Shown piece after piece: positions 53,277 to 63,769 of a stretch of 64,000 nucleotides of DNA. Made by a program: the position numbers and the translations under genes. Where the stretch lies: the NCBI GenBank assembly GCA_007922195.1, contig ML682003.1, forward strand, positions 748,719 to 812,718. The letters run 5' to 3'. Below the pieces are notes generated by a model. That model was not told where the DNA came from. It ran no database searches and worked only from the letters and a program-made list of their open reading frames with translations. Positions within the stretch are counted from its first letter, which is position 1. Each line of letters begins with the position of its first letter. Origin of the DNA: Podocnemis expansa. Its lineage: Eukaryota > Chordata > Testudines > Podocnemididae.

Positions 53277-53460
53277 CTTGAGTATGTCTACACTGGAGGG
53301 TGAAGTTGACTTCAGCATCTCCCTGGCCACATTTGTAGTTCATTAAGTTGACTTAAGCACCTGCTTAAGTCGACTTAATAACACTCTCCCTTAAAGTTGC
53401 CTTTAAAGGTTAAGTTGACTTTATTAAGTTGACTTAAAATGTGGCCATTAAACTCGAATT

Positions 53461-54633
53461 ATGGCCCCGCAATATGCCAACATCTTTATGGGCGACTTAG
53501 AACAATGTCTGCTCAAATCTCATCCCAAAGCACCTATTCTCTACTTACACTACATTGATGACATCTCCACCATCTGGACACATGACAGGGATGCTCTTGA
53601 AGATTTTCACAGAGATTTCAACAATTTCCTCTCCACAATCCAAATCAGTCTGGAAGTCTCCACACAGGAGATCCACTTTCTGGACACTGCAATACAAATT
53701 AGGGATGGATACAGCAACACCACCCTATACCAAAAACCTACTGATCAGTATAGTTGCCTACATCCCTTGAGCTTCCACCCAAAACACACTACACAATCTG
53801 CTGTCTACAGCCAAGCCCTAAGATATAACCACATTTGCTCTGATCCCTCAGACAGACACAGACATCTTGAGGATCTCTATCAAGCATTCTTAAAACTACA
53901 GTACCCACCTGGGGAAGTAAGAAAACAAATTAACAGAGCCAGGTGGGTAACCCAAAGACATCTACTGCAGGAGAGGCCCAAAAAAGAAAACAACAGAATG
54001 ACACTAGTCACCACATACAACCCTCAAGTCAGACCTCTATAACAGATCATTAAGGACCTACAGCCTATCCTAAAAGATGATCCCTCACCATCTCAAGCCT
54101 TGGGAGACAGACCTCTCCTTGCCTACAGACAGCCGCCCAATATTAAACAGATACTCACCAGCAACTACAGATCTAACAACAGAAACATTAAAGCAGGCAC
54201 ACACCCCTGCAATAAACCACGTTGCCAACTTTGCCCACATATCTGCACAAAAGATGCCACCATAGGTCCTAATCAAGCCAGTAACTCCATCATAGGCTCA
54301 TTCACTTGCTCATCTACTAATGTGATCTATGCCATCATGTGCCAGAAATGCCCCAACACCTTATACATTGGACAAACAGGGCGATCCCTGCGCAAAAGAA
54401 TAAATGAACATAAAACTGACATCAGAAATCACACAACAGAAAAAACATTTGCTGAACACTTCCATCTTTCTACTCACTTTATAAATGATTTGTTAATGAC
54501 TGTACTCAAGAACGTCAGTGGGACATCAAGACTTCAAAGAGAAACAGCTGGAATGGAATTCATATGCAAATTAGACTGTATGAAACCAAGACTAAATTGT
54601 GACTATGGCTTCTTTTCCCATTACAACAGGTGA
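53461..54633 (+). pseudogene. PLE polyprotein C-terminal half, one in-frame stop
   Basis: The first part (53461-54042, 193 codons) starts at MAPQYANIFMG, the motif B region, and has YIDD at residues 31-34, the reverse transcriptase catalytic motif, then HFLDTAIQI and HPKHTTQSAVYSQALRYNHI. A TAA stop at 54040 stands where the sister copy at 59812 has CAA. The frame then continues through RPLLAYRQPP, a cysteine-rich linker with CNKPRCQLCPHIC and the GIY-YIG nuclease (IYAIMC, LYIGQTGRSLRKRINEHK, AEHFHL), ending at 54633. The start ATG is not a real initiator, as the element is truncated. The true protein would be much longer at its N-terminus. Confidence 0.85.
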
Positions 54634-54770
54634 TTTGACTTCCCTGCTTCCAGGATTTGAACCTTAAGAACTGCTCTGATTTGCTGTTACTGTATGATCG
54701 GATCCCATGTTTTACACTCCCTTGCATCTATTTTCTTTCCATTCTGTAAGTTCCCTCATCTTCAAAGCAT

Positions 54771-54800
54771 CTGACGAAGTGCGATTTTCTCTCACGAAGG
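54771..54800 (+). ncRNA. Hammerhead-like motif, altered core
   Basis: CTGACGA at 54771-54777 is followed by a GTG..CAC helix and GAAG (54796-54799) where GAAA is required. The helix has lost pairs too, so the motif should be inactive. Confidence 0.45.
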
Positions 54801-55144
54801 CTCATGCAAAAAATAAATCTGTTAGTCTTTAAATGCCATAGGACTCCTTGTTGTTTTTGTTTTTGTTTTGTTTTATTTTTGCCTGGACTAGAGTAACATG
54901 GCTGCTCCTTTGGAATTAAGGCAGGAAAGTCATTTAAGTTGATTTTATAAAGTTGACTTAAGGAAGGGGATCCATTTAAAGTCAACATAATAAAGTCAAC
55001 TTTAAATGGCTCCCTTAGCTTAAGCTGACTTTATCAAGTTGACTTAAATAAATGGGGCTTCTTTAAGTCAACTTAATAAGGTTGACTTTATGTCAACCTT
55101 ATTAAGTCGACTTACATGAGCCTTCTAGTGTAGACATAGTCTTT

Positions 55145-56512
55145 GACTGCTCTAATTCATGACGAGGACAGGGAGCAATAACCAGCTCCCAGATGTTCTC
55201 TGCTGCATCGCTGAGTGAAGAATGGATTTATTTTCCTGATCTGGTATTTGAAGAACCTAAGCATGGTAAGTCATCTCTGATTTCCTTTATCATTTTGCCA
55301 CAGTCAGATCCAAGCATCAACTCTGGAACAAGCTTGGTTGAAAGTTACATGCCGTTCTCAGGCACACCTAGCATTCACTGAGGAAAGAGGGTCAAGAATG
55401 AACACCCTAATTTTGGACCTGGTTCTATACCAGTCTTGGCATAGTTTAGAGAAAAGTCAAGGCTACTCTGGTCTATGATACAAAATTATGGTTCCCCATG
55501 GAACCAACTGTAGCTGACAATAGATGGAACACAGTTCTGGACACACTTCTGTTGTTCTGACACCCCTCCTATGCCAAGGGTTGTGGGAATGTGTGGGGGA
55601 AGACATGAAGTCAGTTATATCAGTCCTATGCCAATTGGGGAGCCCCTCCACAACGCGGGAATCCCTAGCTAGGAGAAGCCAGTTGCTTGCTAGCTCTTTG
55701 AACTGCCAGACCAATACAAAGAGTTCTGATTGTAGAAGAAATCTACCCCCTCTGTATTCAAATGCTTAATATATTATCCCTTATATTTCTATCTCCTTCA
55801 AGGAACACTATGCAAGCCCTCCAGTGGCTAATTTAACTAATTCAAATTAGTATAGATTTGTGAAGTCTGTTTAGCCTAATCGTTAAATTGTTTCGCTTAT
55901 ATTTCAAAGTTCAAACAATCTTCAGGGAATGTTTTCATTAAAATGTCCTCATTATTATTTCCTTCCCTGAGGTCAAAAATGGATCATTGTCTCTACAACA
56001 CTTGATTATCTTTATGAGCTCTGAATATTCTGGAACCATTGGAAAATAGTTAAACTCTTGGTTGAAGAACCAAAATGCCATGCTAATTTTTCCCAGGACA
56101 TTATGTCATGAATTAAAGGAATAGTCTTTGCACTGTTGCCTTTCGTTTACACAGAAGTTTGATTCATTTTTCCTTTGTATTTCTCATTATATTTTATGGT
56201 ATTCATAGTACAAGATGAGCTCTCTCCTATGACAAATTTAAGAGATACATATCCATGCATGCAAGCTATGCACTGTGAAACCTAGATGCAAAATTATCTG
56301 ACTGCTTCTGCATTCCTAATGTTAACAGGAGTTTTGCTATTGAATTCAGAGGGAGTGGGATCAGGGCCTATAATGCGATGATATAACAGTCAACACTGGC
56401 TAAACTGGCTGCCTTCAGCTAGACATCTAAATCCATATTCAGGTACTTGAATAAAATTGGCCTCATTTTCAAATTTGACAAAATACAGTTTTGTCACATG
56501 GAGCTTGATTGG
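55145..56512. other. No gene; unclassified sequence
   Basis: About 1.4 kb without a recognised element. Opposed frames at 55463-55769 are not convincing. Confidence 0.4.
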
Positions 56513-56570
56513 TTCATAGATTCCAAGGTCTGATGGGACCATACAGAGCCTCTACTCTGATCTAACAATC
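56513..56570 (-). mobile_element. CR1 tail fragment of a second subfamily
   Basis: GGTTCATAGATTCCAAGGTC, TGATGGGACCATACAG match the CR1 tail (CATAGATTCCAAGGCCAGAA type) in minus orientation. It ends where another CR1 begins. Confidence 0.6.
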
Positions 56571-58165
56571 ACAGAGTGATAGAAGATGAGGGTGGGAAGG
56601 GACTACAGGAGAGGTCATCTAGCCCAACCCACTGCTCAAAGGCAGGGCCACTCCCAACTAAATCAGCTCAGCTGGGGTTTTCTCATGACACATTAAAAAC
56701 CTCTAAGGATGGAGATTCCACACACACACCCTGCTACCGCACAGGTGACCCATTCTAGTGCTTCACCACCCTCATAGGGGAAAAGTTTTTCCTCACATCC
56801 AGCCTGGACCTCCTCCATTGCAACTTGAGACCACTGCTCCTTGTTCTGTCCTCTGTCACCACTGAGAACAGCCTAGTTTCAACCTCCCTGGAACACCCTT
56901 TCAGGTAGTTAAAGGCTGTTATCAAACTTCTCCCTCATTCTTCTCTTCTACAGAGTAAACAAGCCAAGTTCCTTCACTCTCTCCTCATAAGTTACAGTTC
57001 GTTCACATCCCTTCTGTAGTGTAAGGCCTAAAACTGGACACAATATTCCCAGTAAGACCACACTTGTGCTGAAAAGAGGGGAATAATCACTTTCCTCGAT
57101 CTGCTATCAGTGCTGCTGTTAATGCAGCCCAGTATTTCATTAGTTTTCTTGGCAACAAGGACATGCTGTTGACTCATATCCAGCGTCTTGTCCACTGTAA
57201 CCCCCAGGTCTTTTTCTACAGAACTGCTCCCTAGGCAGTTGTTTCCCAGCCTGTAACAGTTCACAGGATTTTTCAGTCTTAAGTACAGGACTCTGAACTT
57301 TTCCTTGTTCAACCTCATCAGTTTTCATTTGATCCAACCCTCTTAACCTGTCTAAGTACCGTGTATCTTACCTCTGCCCTTCAGGACATCTACCACTCCC
57401 CATGGCCTTGTGCAATGGTTCCCAACATTTCCAGTAATATAGCACACTTCAATGAGACAAAAAATTCCACAGCACACCCACTTTTTTCAGCTGAATTGGT
57501 TGTTCATAATCATCACATTACTTATGTTTATGATGGTTATGGTTTTACTAGAGAGGTTTACAACATAGCGCATACAGCAAGCTAAAGAAGAATCAAATGA
57601 ATAAATGTTTCCAATCCACCAGGAAAAAAAGAAAACAGAAAGTACGTCATCTTAATTTTGCACTTTGGCCACCCGCGTTTATAATCTTCATATTTTAGAA
57701 CTGAAGGATCAATACTTCACTTTTAATTTGATGATTAATTTTCATGAGTTTTGTGAGTTGTAATTTGGATTGGATAGAATATTGTTTAAGATGAAACAAT
57801 GTTTGTTTTCATTACCTCTGTACAAAATTTCACAGCAGACTTGGACAGTTCTCACAGCACATTAGTGTGCCATGGCACACTGGTTGAAAACCACTGGACT
57901 AGTGTCATCTGCAAATCTGGTGAAGAGGCAATACGCTTCATCCTCCACGTTATCTGTGAAGGTTTGAGCAAAACCAGCTCCCTGAAGCACTCTGCTTGTT
58001 ACTGGCTACCAACTGGACATTGAGTCCTTAATCACTAACTGCTGAGTCTGACGATCTAGTCAGTTTTCTATCTATTTTATAGTCCATCCATCAAGTCACC
58101 CACAGTTCCTTAATTCATTGATAAGAATGTTGTGGGAAACCATATCAAAAGCTTTGCTGCCTATC
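56571..58165 (-). mobile_element. CR1 LINE, minus orientation, split by a hAT
   Basis: Tail at 56571-56640 (ATCACAGAGTGATAGAAGAT, GAGAGGTCATCTAGCCCAAC). The translated minus strand at 57028-57318 reads [60 protein letters not shown], the CR1 C-terminal region open over 96 codons. After the hAT at 57413-57896 the CR1 continues to about 58165, where GAATGTTGTGGGAAACCATA and TCAAAAGCTTTGCTGCC represent the reverse transcriptase SKAFDT segment. The region between is frameshifted. Confidence 0.85.
57413..57896. mobile_element. Non-autonomous hAT transposon, 484 bp
   Basis: Left end CAATGGTTCCCAACATTT, right end ACTGGTTGAAAACCACTG, an inverted pair of the CAGTGGTTCTCAAC type. Flanks GCCTTGTG (57405-57412) and GACTAGTG (57897-57904) agree at six of eight bases. 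Inner parts include ATAGCACACTTC near the left and GTGTGCCATGGCACAC near the right. No transposase is present. It is nested in CR1. Confidence 0.8.
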
Positions 58166-58269
58166 TGGCTATGTGGACTCCCTCCTCAGACCCTATGTTA
58201 TCAACATCCCTAGCTATCTCCGAGATATCACGGACTTCCTGAAGAAAAGAAAACACCATTCTGGCCACT

Positions 58270-58731
58270 ATGGATGTAGAAGTTCTTTACACCAACATCC
58301 CACACAAGGATGGATTACAGGCTATTAGAAGAACCATCCCAGATGATGCCACAGCACAGCTTGTGACCGAACTTTGTGACTTTGGGCTCACCCACAACCA
58401 CTTCAGATTTGAGGATCATTTATATCTCCAAATCAGTGGCACTGCTATGGGCACCCGCATGGCCCCACAATATGCCAATATCTTTATGGGTGACTTAGAA
58501 CAACGTTTCCTCAAGTCTCATCCCAAAACACCTCTTCCTTACCAACGCTACATTGAAGACATCTTCATCATCTGGATGCATGGCAGGGATGCTCTTGAAG
58601 ATTTTCACAGAGATTTCAACAATTTCCACTCTATCATCAAATTGAGCCTGAAACACTCCACACAGGAGATCCACTTTCTTGACACTACAGTAGAAATCAG
58701 GGATAGACACAGCACCACCACCCTGTACTGA
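58270..58731 (+). pseudogene. PLE reverse transcriptase fragment
   Basis: A 153-codon open piece with MDVEVLYTNIPHKDGLQAIR (motif A region), ELCDFGLTHNHFRFEDHLY, GTAMGTRMAPQYANIFMG (motif B) and RYIEDIFIIW, where the catalytic motif Y.DD has become Y-I-E-D. That substitution alone should abolish polymerase activity. The frame stops at TGA (58729-58731), where the copy at 53452 has a glutamine codon. A frameshift separates it from the upstream SYLRDITDFL stretch. Confidence 0.85.
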
Positions 58732-58886
58732 AAACCTACTGATTGATATAGTTACCTACATCCTTTGAGCTTCCCTCCTAAACACACCACACGATCCATT
58801 GTCTACAGCCAAGGCCTAAGATATAACTGCTTTTGCTCTGATCCCTCAGACAGACACAGACATCTTGAGGATCTCTATCAAGCATT

Positions 58887-59658
58887 TGTAACCTGCTAGG
58901 GTGGGCTCAAATTCACTCAATTGCCCCTCTCCAGTGCCTCACAGAGAAAACCCCTGATGAAAGCAACTGGAGAGCCAGGATCCAGTTGTTAAAAGGACTC
59001 ACAGCGAAGACTGCTCAGAGTTTCCATCCCTCATTAAACTACCACTCAACAAAAACATACAATGAACTTTATTAACTAACTAAACACACCTTATCCTAAA
59101 GAACCATAATACATTTAAACAAAACAGTAAGAAACCCAAGAGTCCCAAAGTTCAGGTGGAGTCACCCTTATCTCAATTGCAGTCTTTTAAGTCCTTGGGG
59201 CTTGAATGCAGAACGAAAGCAATCCTCATCCTCTCTAGCTGCAGGAATCTTCAGGCAGATGCCATGCAGTCCTTTCTTCCTCCTGTGCAGCCAGCACCAT
59301 GCAATCAAGTCACTGGCCATCCAGCTCTCAGTTCCACTGCAGACAACTCCCCTGCAAAGCAGTCGAAAGCTGGGAGAAAACATCCTGCAGTCCACTCCTG
59401 CTCAGCTCCTTTCACTGAGTCCCTTAGCCAATGTCCTCTGCAGCTCTCTGTTTGCTCCTCTCCAGGCTTCTCTTCTCAGGCTTCTCCCTGAGCATGTCCT
59501 TCCAGCTCAACAATAAAACTTGTGGAGCATGCTCAGTGTGCTCCCTCATCCTCTTACCAGAAGTTTCTGGTTTCTGGGCTGCAAAATCTGCCCAGCAACG
59601 TAACCCAGCCATAAGGATCCCTAAAAGAGATTGCACCTATTTAGGCACATGGGTTACA
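58887..59658. mobile_element. Solo LTR inserted in PLE, 772 bp
   Basis: The block starts TGTAACCTGCTAGGG and ends GGCACATGGGTTACA: a TGTAAC...GTTACA pair with TG..CA borders. CATT occurs on both sides (58883-58886 and 59659-59662), a 4-bp target duplication; the intact PLE copies have a single AGCATTCTT here. Polyadenylation-like AATAAA occurs at 59510 in plus and near 59070 in minus orientation, so the strand is unclear. There are no retroviral genes, so this is a solo LTR left by recombination, most likely of an endogenous retrovirus or other LTR element; the class is not determined. Short frames across it are by-products. Confidence 0.75.
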
Positions 59659-60421
59659 CATTCTTGAAACTACAGTACCCACCTGAGGAAGTAAGAAAAC
59701 AAATTGACAGAGCTAGACGGGTTCCCTGAAGTCATCTACTACAGGAGAGGCCCAAAAAAGAAAACAACAGACCACCACTAGTCAGCACATACAACCCTCA
59801 AGTCAGACCTCTGCAACAGATCATTAAAGACCTACAGACTATTCTAAAAGATGATTCCTCACTCTCTCAAGCGTTGGGAGATACACCTCTCCTTGCCTAC
59901 AGACAGCCGCCCCAACTTAAACAGATACTCACCAGCAACTACAGATTTAACAACAGAAGCATTGAAGCAGGCACACACCCCTGCAACAAACCACGCTGCC
60001 AAGTCTGCCCACATATCTGCACAATAGATACCATCATAGTCCTAATGAAGCCTGCTACTCCATCAAAGGCTCATTTACTAATGTGATCTATGCCATCATG
60101 TGCAAGAAGTGCCCCAACACCTTATACATTGGACAAACAGGACGATGCCTGCACAAAAGATTAAATGAACATAGAGCTGATACCAGACATCACAAAACAA
60201 AGAAACCAGTTGCTGAGCACTTCCATCTTTGTAATCACTCGATAAATGATTTGTTAATTACCGTCGTCAGAGATGTGACTGGGACATCAAGACTTCAAAG
60301 AGAAACAGCTGAACTCGAATTGATATGCAAAGTAAATTCTGTGAAAGCAGGATTGAATCGAGACCATGGGTTCTTTTCCCATTGCAAAAAGCAATTTGAC
60401 TTCAGGCTTCCCACAGTTTGA
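59659..60421 (+). pseudogene. PLE linker and GIY-YIG endonuclease, frameshifted
   Basis: After the LTR, the sequence encodes EVRKQIDRAR, HLLQERPKKENNR-like text in shifted frames, then LLAYRQPPQLKQILTSNYRF and CNKPRCQVCPHICT (59874-60086). A deletion removes the serine-rich stretch present in the sister copy, and the nuclease continues at 60083-60421 with MIYAIMCKKCPNTLYIGQTG, RLNEHRADTRHHK and LQRETAELELICK. GIY-YIG signature residues (IY.I, LYIG, NEH) are kept. Inactive as a whole. Confidence 0.85.
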
Positions 60422-60530
60422 ACCTAACAACTGCTCTGATTTGCTGTTACTGTATGACCTGATCCTATGTTTTACACCCCCTTGCATTTAGTTTCATTCC
60501 TTTCTGTAAGTTCAGCCATCTTTGAAGCCT

Positions 60531-60562
60531 CTGACGAAGTGCAATTTTCTCCCACGAAAGCT
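60531..60562 (+). ncRNA. Hammerhead-like motif, core strands intact
   Basis: CTGACGA at 60531-60537 and GAAA at 60556-60559 enclose GTGC...CCCAC, a helix of only three good pairs. The following CTCATGTGAAAAATAAATG lacks a convincing stem III and cleavage triplet. Core present, but structure weakened. Confidence 0.45.
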
Positions 60563-60610
60563 CATGTGAAAAATAAATGTTAGTCTGTTAGACTCCCTGT
60601 TTTTTTTCCC

Positions 60611-61472
60611 TTAACAGAGACCACAGACATTTCTCCCAAACATTTTCTTTTGGAATTAGAGCCGATTTTAGAAAAAGATGGAATTTTGATTTAAAGATTG
60701 CCAAGGCTGGTGGAACTTGTGTTTGTAGTGGCTTATCAGTGGAGAGATTGTAAAAGTACTTTGCACTAGACCAACATCTTTACAGTATGCTAGGAGCAAA
60801 ATAGTCCAGGGTTTCTGCCTGATTTTGACGGTGAGGTTTGTATGCAGATCTTAGTATCATAACAAACAGACTCATGACCAAAAGCATACCTGTCTTCACT
60901 CCTACACATTATTCTGATACTCTTTGTGCAAAATATGCTTTGCAAGATATCATGCAAAAACAAACACCACACTGATCATCTATATTCTTGTGTAATGCAT
61001 GAACAAAATTTATATTAAGAGTTATGAACATATATTTAAAAAATGACAACTGTGTTTACCAGACAAGCTTGAAGAGTAACTAAATCAGTTTCTCAAAGAC
61101 TTATGGCAAGCTGGTGTCAAAACTGATTGGCAATCCCCTCTCAGGTGACTATTTCTTGGTGATATATGGGGGAGAGGGAGGAATATATTGATCTTCCTTT
61201 TATCAAACTACAGCTTAGGACTTCTTTCTCCCTGAGACCATGTCTCTGTCTGCAGAGTTGTAATGAACTTTATCTAGGTGTAATCCTGATAATATATTTC
61301 AAAGGGTGCCTGGGAGGGGCAAAACCACCTCATTGCACCTTTCTTGATCTCTCCTTCTCTCTCTCTCTCCAAAGACAACACAGGGACAGCCATTAGAGAG
61401 TTCCTGACTCGAGAATTTGGTCAGCGATGTTGCCGACAACCTACGGTAAAGATTACAAACAAGGAGTCTGAT
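60611..61472. other. No gene; unclassified sequence
   Basis: About 860 bases with no recognised exon or transposon. Confidence 0.4.
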
Positions 61473-61735
61473 TCAAATGAGCAGCCATGTTAGTTTAGTT
61501 CAGCAAAACAAACAAACAAGAGTCCTGTGGCACTTAGACTAATATATTTATTGGACGAACTTTTTACATGAGAGAAAAATCACACTTCATCAGACGCTTT
61601 GAAGACATTAGGCGTCTGGTAGCACTTTTAAAAACTAACAAATTTATTTTTCCACATGAGCTTTTGTGGGAGAAAATCCCACTTCATCAGAAAATTTCTG
61701 AACTAGACAAACACAGCTACCCCTTTGGAACTTGT
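61473..61735. mobile_element. PLE-derived element with two arms in the same orientation
   Basis: Left end GCAGCCATGTTAGTTTAGTT, CAGCAAAACAAACAAAC, then a reverse-complement tail to about 61598. A second reverse-complement tail follows at about 61614-61690 (TAGCACTTTTAAAAACTAAC to ATCCCACTTCATCAG). The right end is forward: AACTAGACAAACACAGC, TACCCCTTTGGAAC. So the outer ends are inverted but both inner tails point the same way. The second arm has CTGATGA and AAAA on the minus strand. Confidence 0.7.
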
Positions 61736-63769
61736 GGGGAAGATTGTATCAGGAACCAAATCTAATATGTTAAGTTTTAGCCATAAGAACGTGTTTGATC
61801 TTTGTTTCTTTTGAAACCACTTCAAAACATTAATACCTTAGGCTTGTACTCACTTACAATCTCTCTTTGAACTTACACTTGTTTTATTTGTAAATGGAAA
61901 GTAATCCAGCACTGTGTTTAAACTGAGCTGTTTGGGTAAGTCCATTTAAAGTAGCAATCTGTTCCATAGTGACCTCTAGTATCCGAACTGCCCAGCAGCA
62001 GGCTAAGGAGCATGGAACACAAATTTTGGGAAAAATCTGGGATTGGAATTGTGTTGGGGCCAGCACCCAAGTGGTAACCCAGGCTGGCAGAAGCAAAAGT
62101 GTGCCTGAAGTGTAACTGATAGACTTCTGGGATCATAGCTGTAGGTCCAGGACTAAAGTTATGACACTCATGATGTGACCTCTATGCTATTAGGTTGTCT
62201 CTGAGTGGCCCAGCTGGGAGCTACGACAGCAAAGCATTGTGAGACCCCAAGGGTTATAGGGCAGCTGGTGACACAACCTCTTAATGCTCTTGACTGCACC
62301 CTGGAATGTGAAAACTAGCACATGAAGTGTGCTTGTTCCTCTAAGACAGACAGTGAAGATGTAATCAGTATAAATTCTCTCTTTCACACAGTCTCTTTAC
62401 CAGGAGCAGACAGACAGAGAAACAGAAAGCACAGATAAAGCCTCTTGGGTCAATGGGCAAACACTGGGCATCAGCTTAGTGTAAGAGCTTGCAGATAGTA
62501 GTAATGTAATATTGCATAGTATTAGAAAACCAGACTGGTCCAGAATCGTGTGTGCCTTAGGCTTGCTGTAAAGAATGAACAAAATAAAGCCTCCTTCTCC
62601 AGACCCATGTGTGCAACAAACCAGAGAAGTGGAAATGAACAAGAATGAGTTTCCTCTGTATTCGAAGCACATAGTGGAATAGATAGATTCTCTCATGCAG
62701 CTGATATCCCACTCGTTTCATAACACGGGCCACACACTCCATTTTTATGGTATCAGTCGAATAATACAGGACTCAGACCTGCACCATTGGTCAAAATACT
62801 GATACCTGCAAATTCCCAAACATGTTAGCTAAAGACTTTACAACCTAGTGCGAATTCCATTTGAAAGGAACCCCACTGAAACCCTGTTAAAAATCTTCTA
62901 TAGCCTGTTTTCAATGTGTATGTTGTGTAACACTGAGTGCACTGTCCTGGCCTTTCAGCTAATGAGTGCACACCAATGGATGTATTTTTATTAAAATACC
63001 AACAGATTTTTCCACTCAGGAATACTATGGGTTTAGATCCTGTTCCCATGGAAGTAAAATGAATGTGGCATTTTGCTATTTACCAGTAGCAAGACTGGAG
63101 CCATTATAGATTGATTTCTTTCCATATGTCCTCTCCTCACCCAAAAGAAATGAAGAATTTATTTTAGCTGCACGTCATTAGGAAAAAAGACACGTTGGAA
63201 GAACAGTTCAGCCACATACAGATGTGATCACCATAAAAATAGCAACCTTGCAGTAAGTCTAGCAGCATGAATGGGAAACTAAAACAAGACACCATTAAGA
63301 CTAACTGGGTCCCACCTGTCTGTTCACGGTTCCCATCTGTGGACTTTTGAGTCCCAGCTTGTAGGCTGTACAAAGGAAAAATTAGCCCTATTAATCTCTT
63401 TAACTTTACATTTACAAGAACCATTGTAGCTATTTAAACTACTTGTAGCACCTGGATGAACTGCTTAAGTTGTAGTGTACAAAAATGGAGAGCTATTCTG
63501 CCAACTCCCCATGGAAGCCAGACCAGGTGGGTCTCACTAGTTTTAACACAGGAACGTAAGAGGGTTGCGAGTGTTTTATAATAATTGAAGGTTGGTTCAG
63601 TAAAAGACAGATGATTCATCAAAACTGGCTGAATTTTACTGGTGCAACTTTTACATGTAAAACAGGTCTAAGGAACACTGGAGCTTGTGGATGAGAAGGT
63701 CAGGAACAGCCAATCTCACAAGAACAGTAAGCACTATACAATACTGAAGAAGCACAAGTTAAACGGTTA
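61736..63769. other. No gene; unclassified sequence
   Basis: About 2 kb with no recognised element or exon. Minus-strand frames at 61884-62136, 62397-62696 and 63164-63424 show no motif. Confidence 0.4.

Larger units (their letters stand above)
53452..54914 (+). mobile_element. Penelope-like element, 5'-truncated, youngest copy in window
   Basis: The copy starts inside the reverse transcriptase (just before motif B), runs through linker and GIY-YIG endonuclease and ends with the PLE tail and TAACATGGCTGCTCCTTTGG. ATTAA at 53447-53451 and 54915-54919 is a likely 5-bp duplication. Coding is open over 391 codons apart from a single stop at 54040-54042. The insertion is nested in TIR element F. 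PLEs form a separate retroelement class combining reverse transcriptase and GIY-YIG nuclease. Confidence 0.9.
53280..55141. mobile_element. TIR element F, AAGTTGACTT-word type, split by a PLE
   Basis: The left end GAGTATGTCTACACTGGAGG and right end TTCTAGTGTAGACATAGTC enclose AAGTTGACTT / AAGTCAACTT words at 53300-53446 and 54920-55130, as in element A. Flanks are CTT (53277-53279) and TTT (55142-55144). A PLE occupies 53452-54914. Element F itself is therefore only about 400 bases and is older than the PLE. Confidence 0.8.
58166..60610 (+). mobile_element. Penelope-like element, split by a solo LTR
   Basis: Forward PLE sequence begins in the reverse transcriptase N-terminal side near 58166 (the IPSYLRDITDFL-coding stretch at about 58200) and runs to 58886; it resumes at 59659 with CATTCTTGAAACTACAGTAC and continues through linker, GIY-YIG nuclease and tail to about 60610. 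The 3' end beyond the AGACTCCCTG block is missing. Compared with the copy at 53452 it keeps more of the reverse transcriptase but has more defects. Confidence 0.9.

Noticed and set aside
59156..59667. Overlapping frames of 70-111 codons
   Set aside because: They lie wholly inside the solo LTR, which is non-coding.
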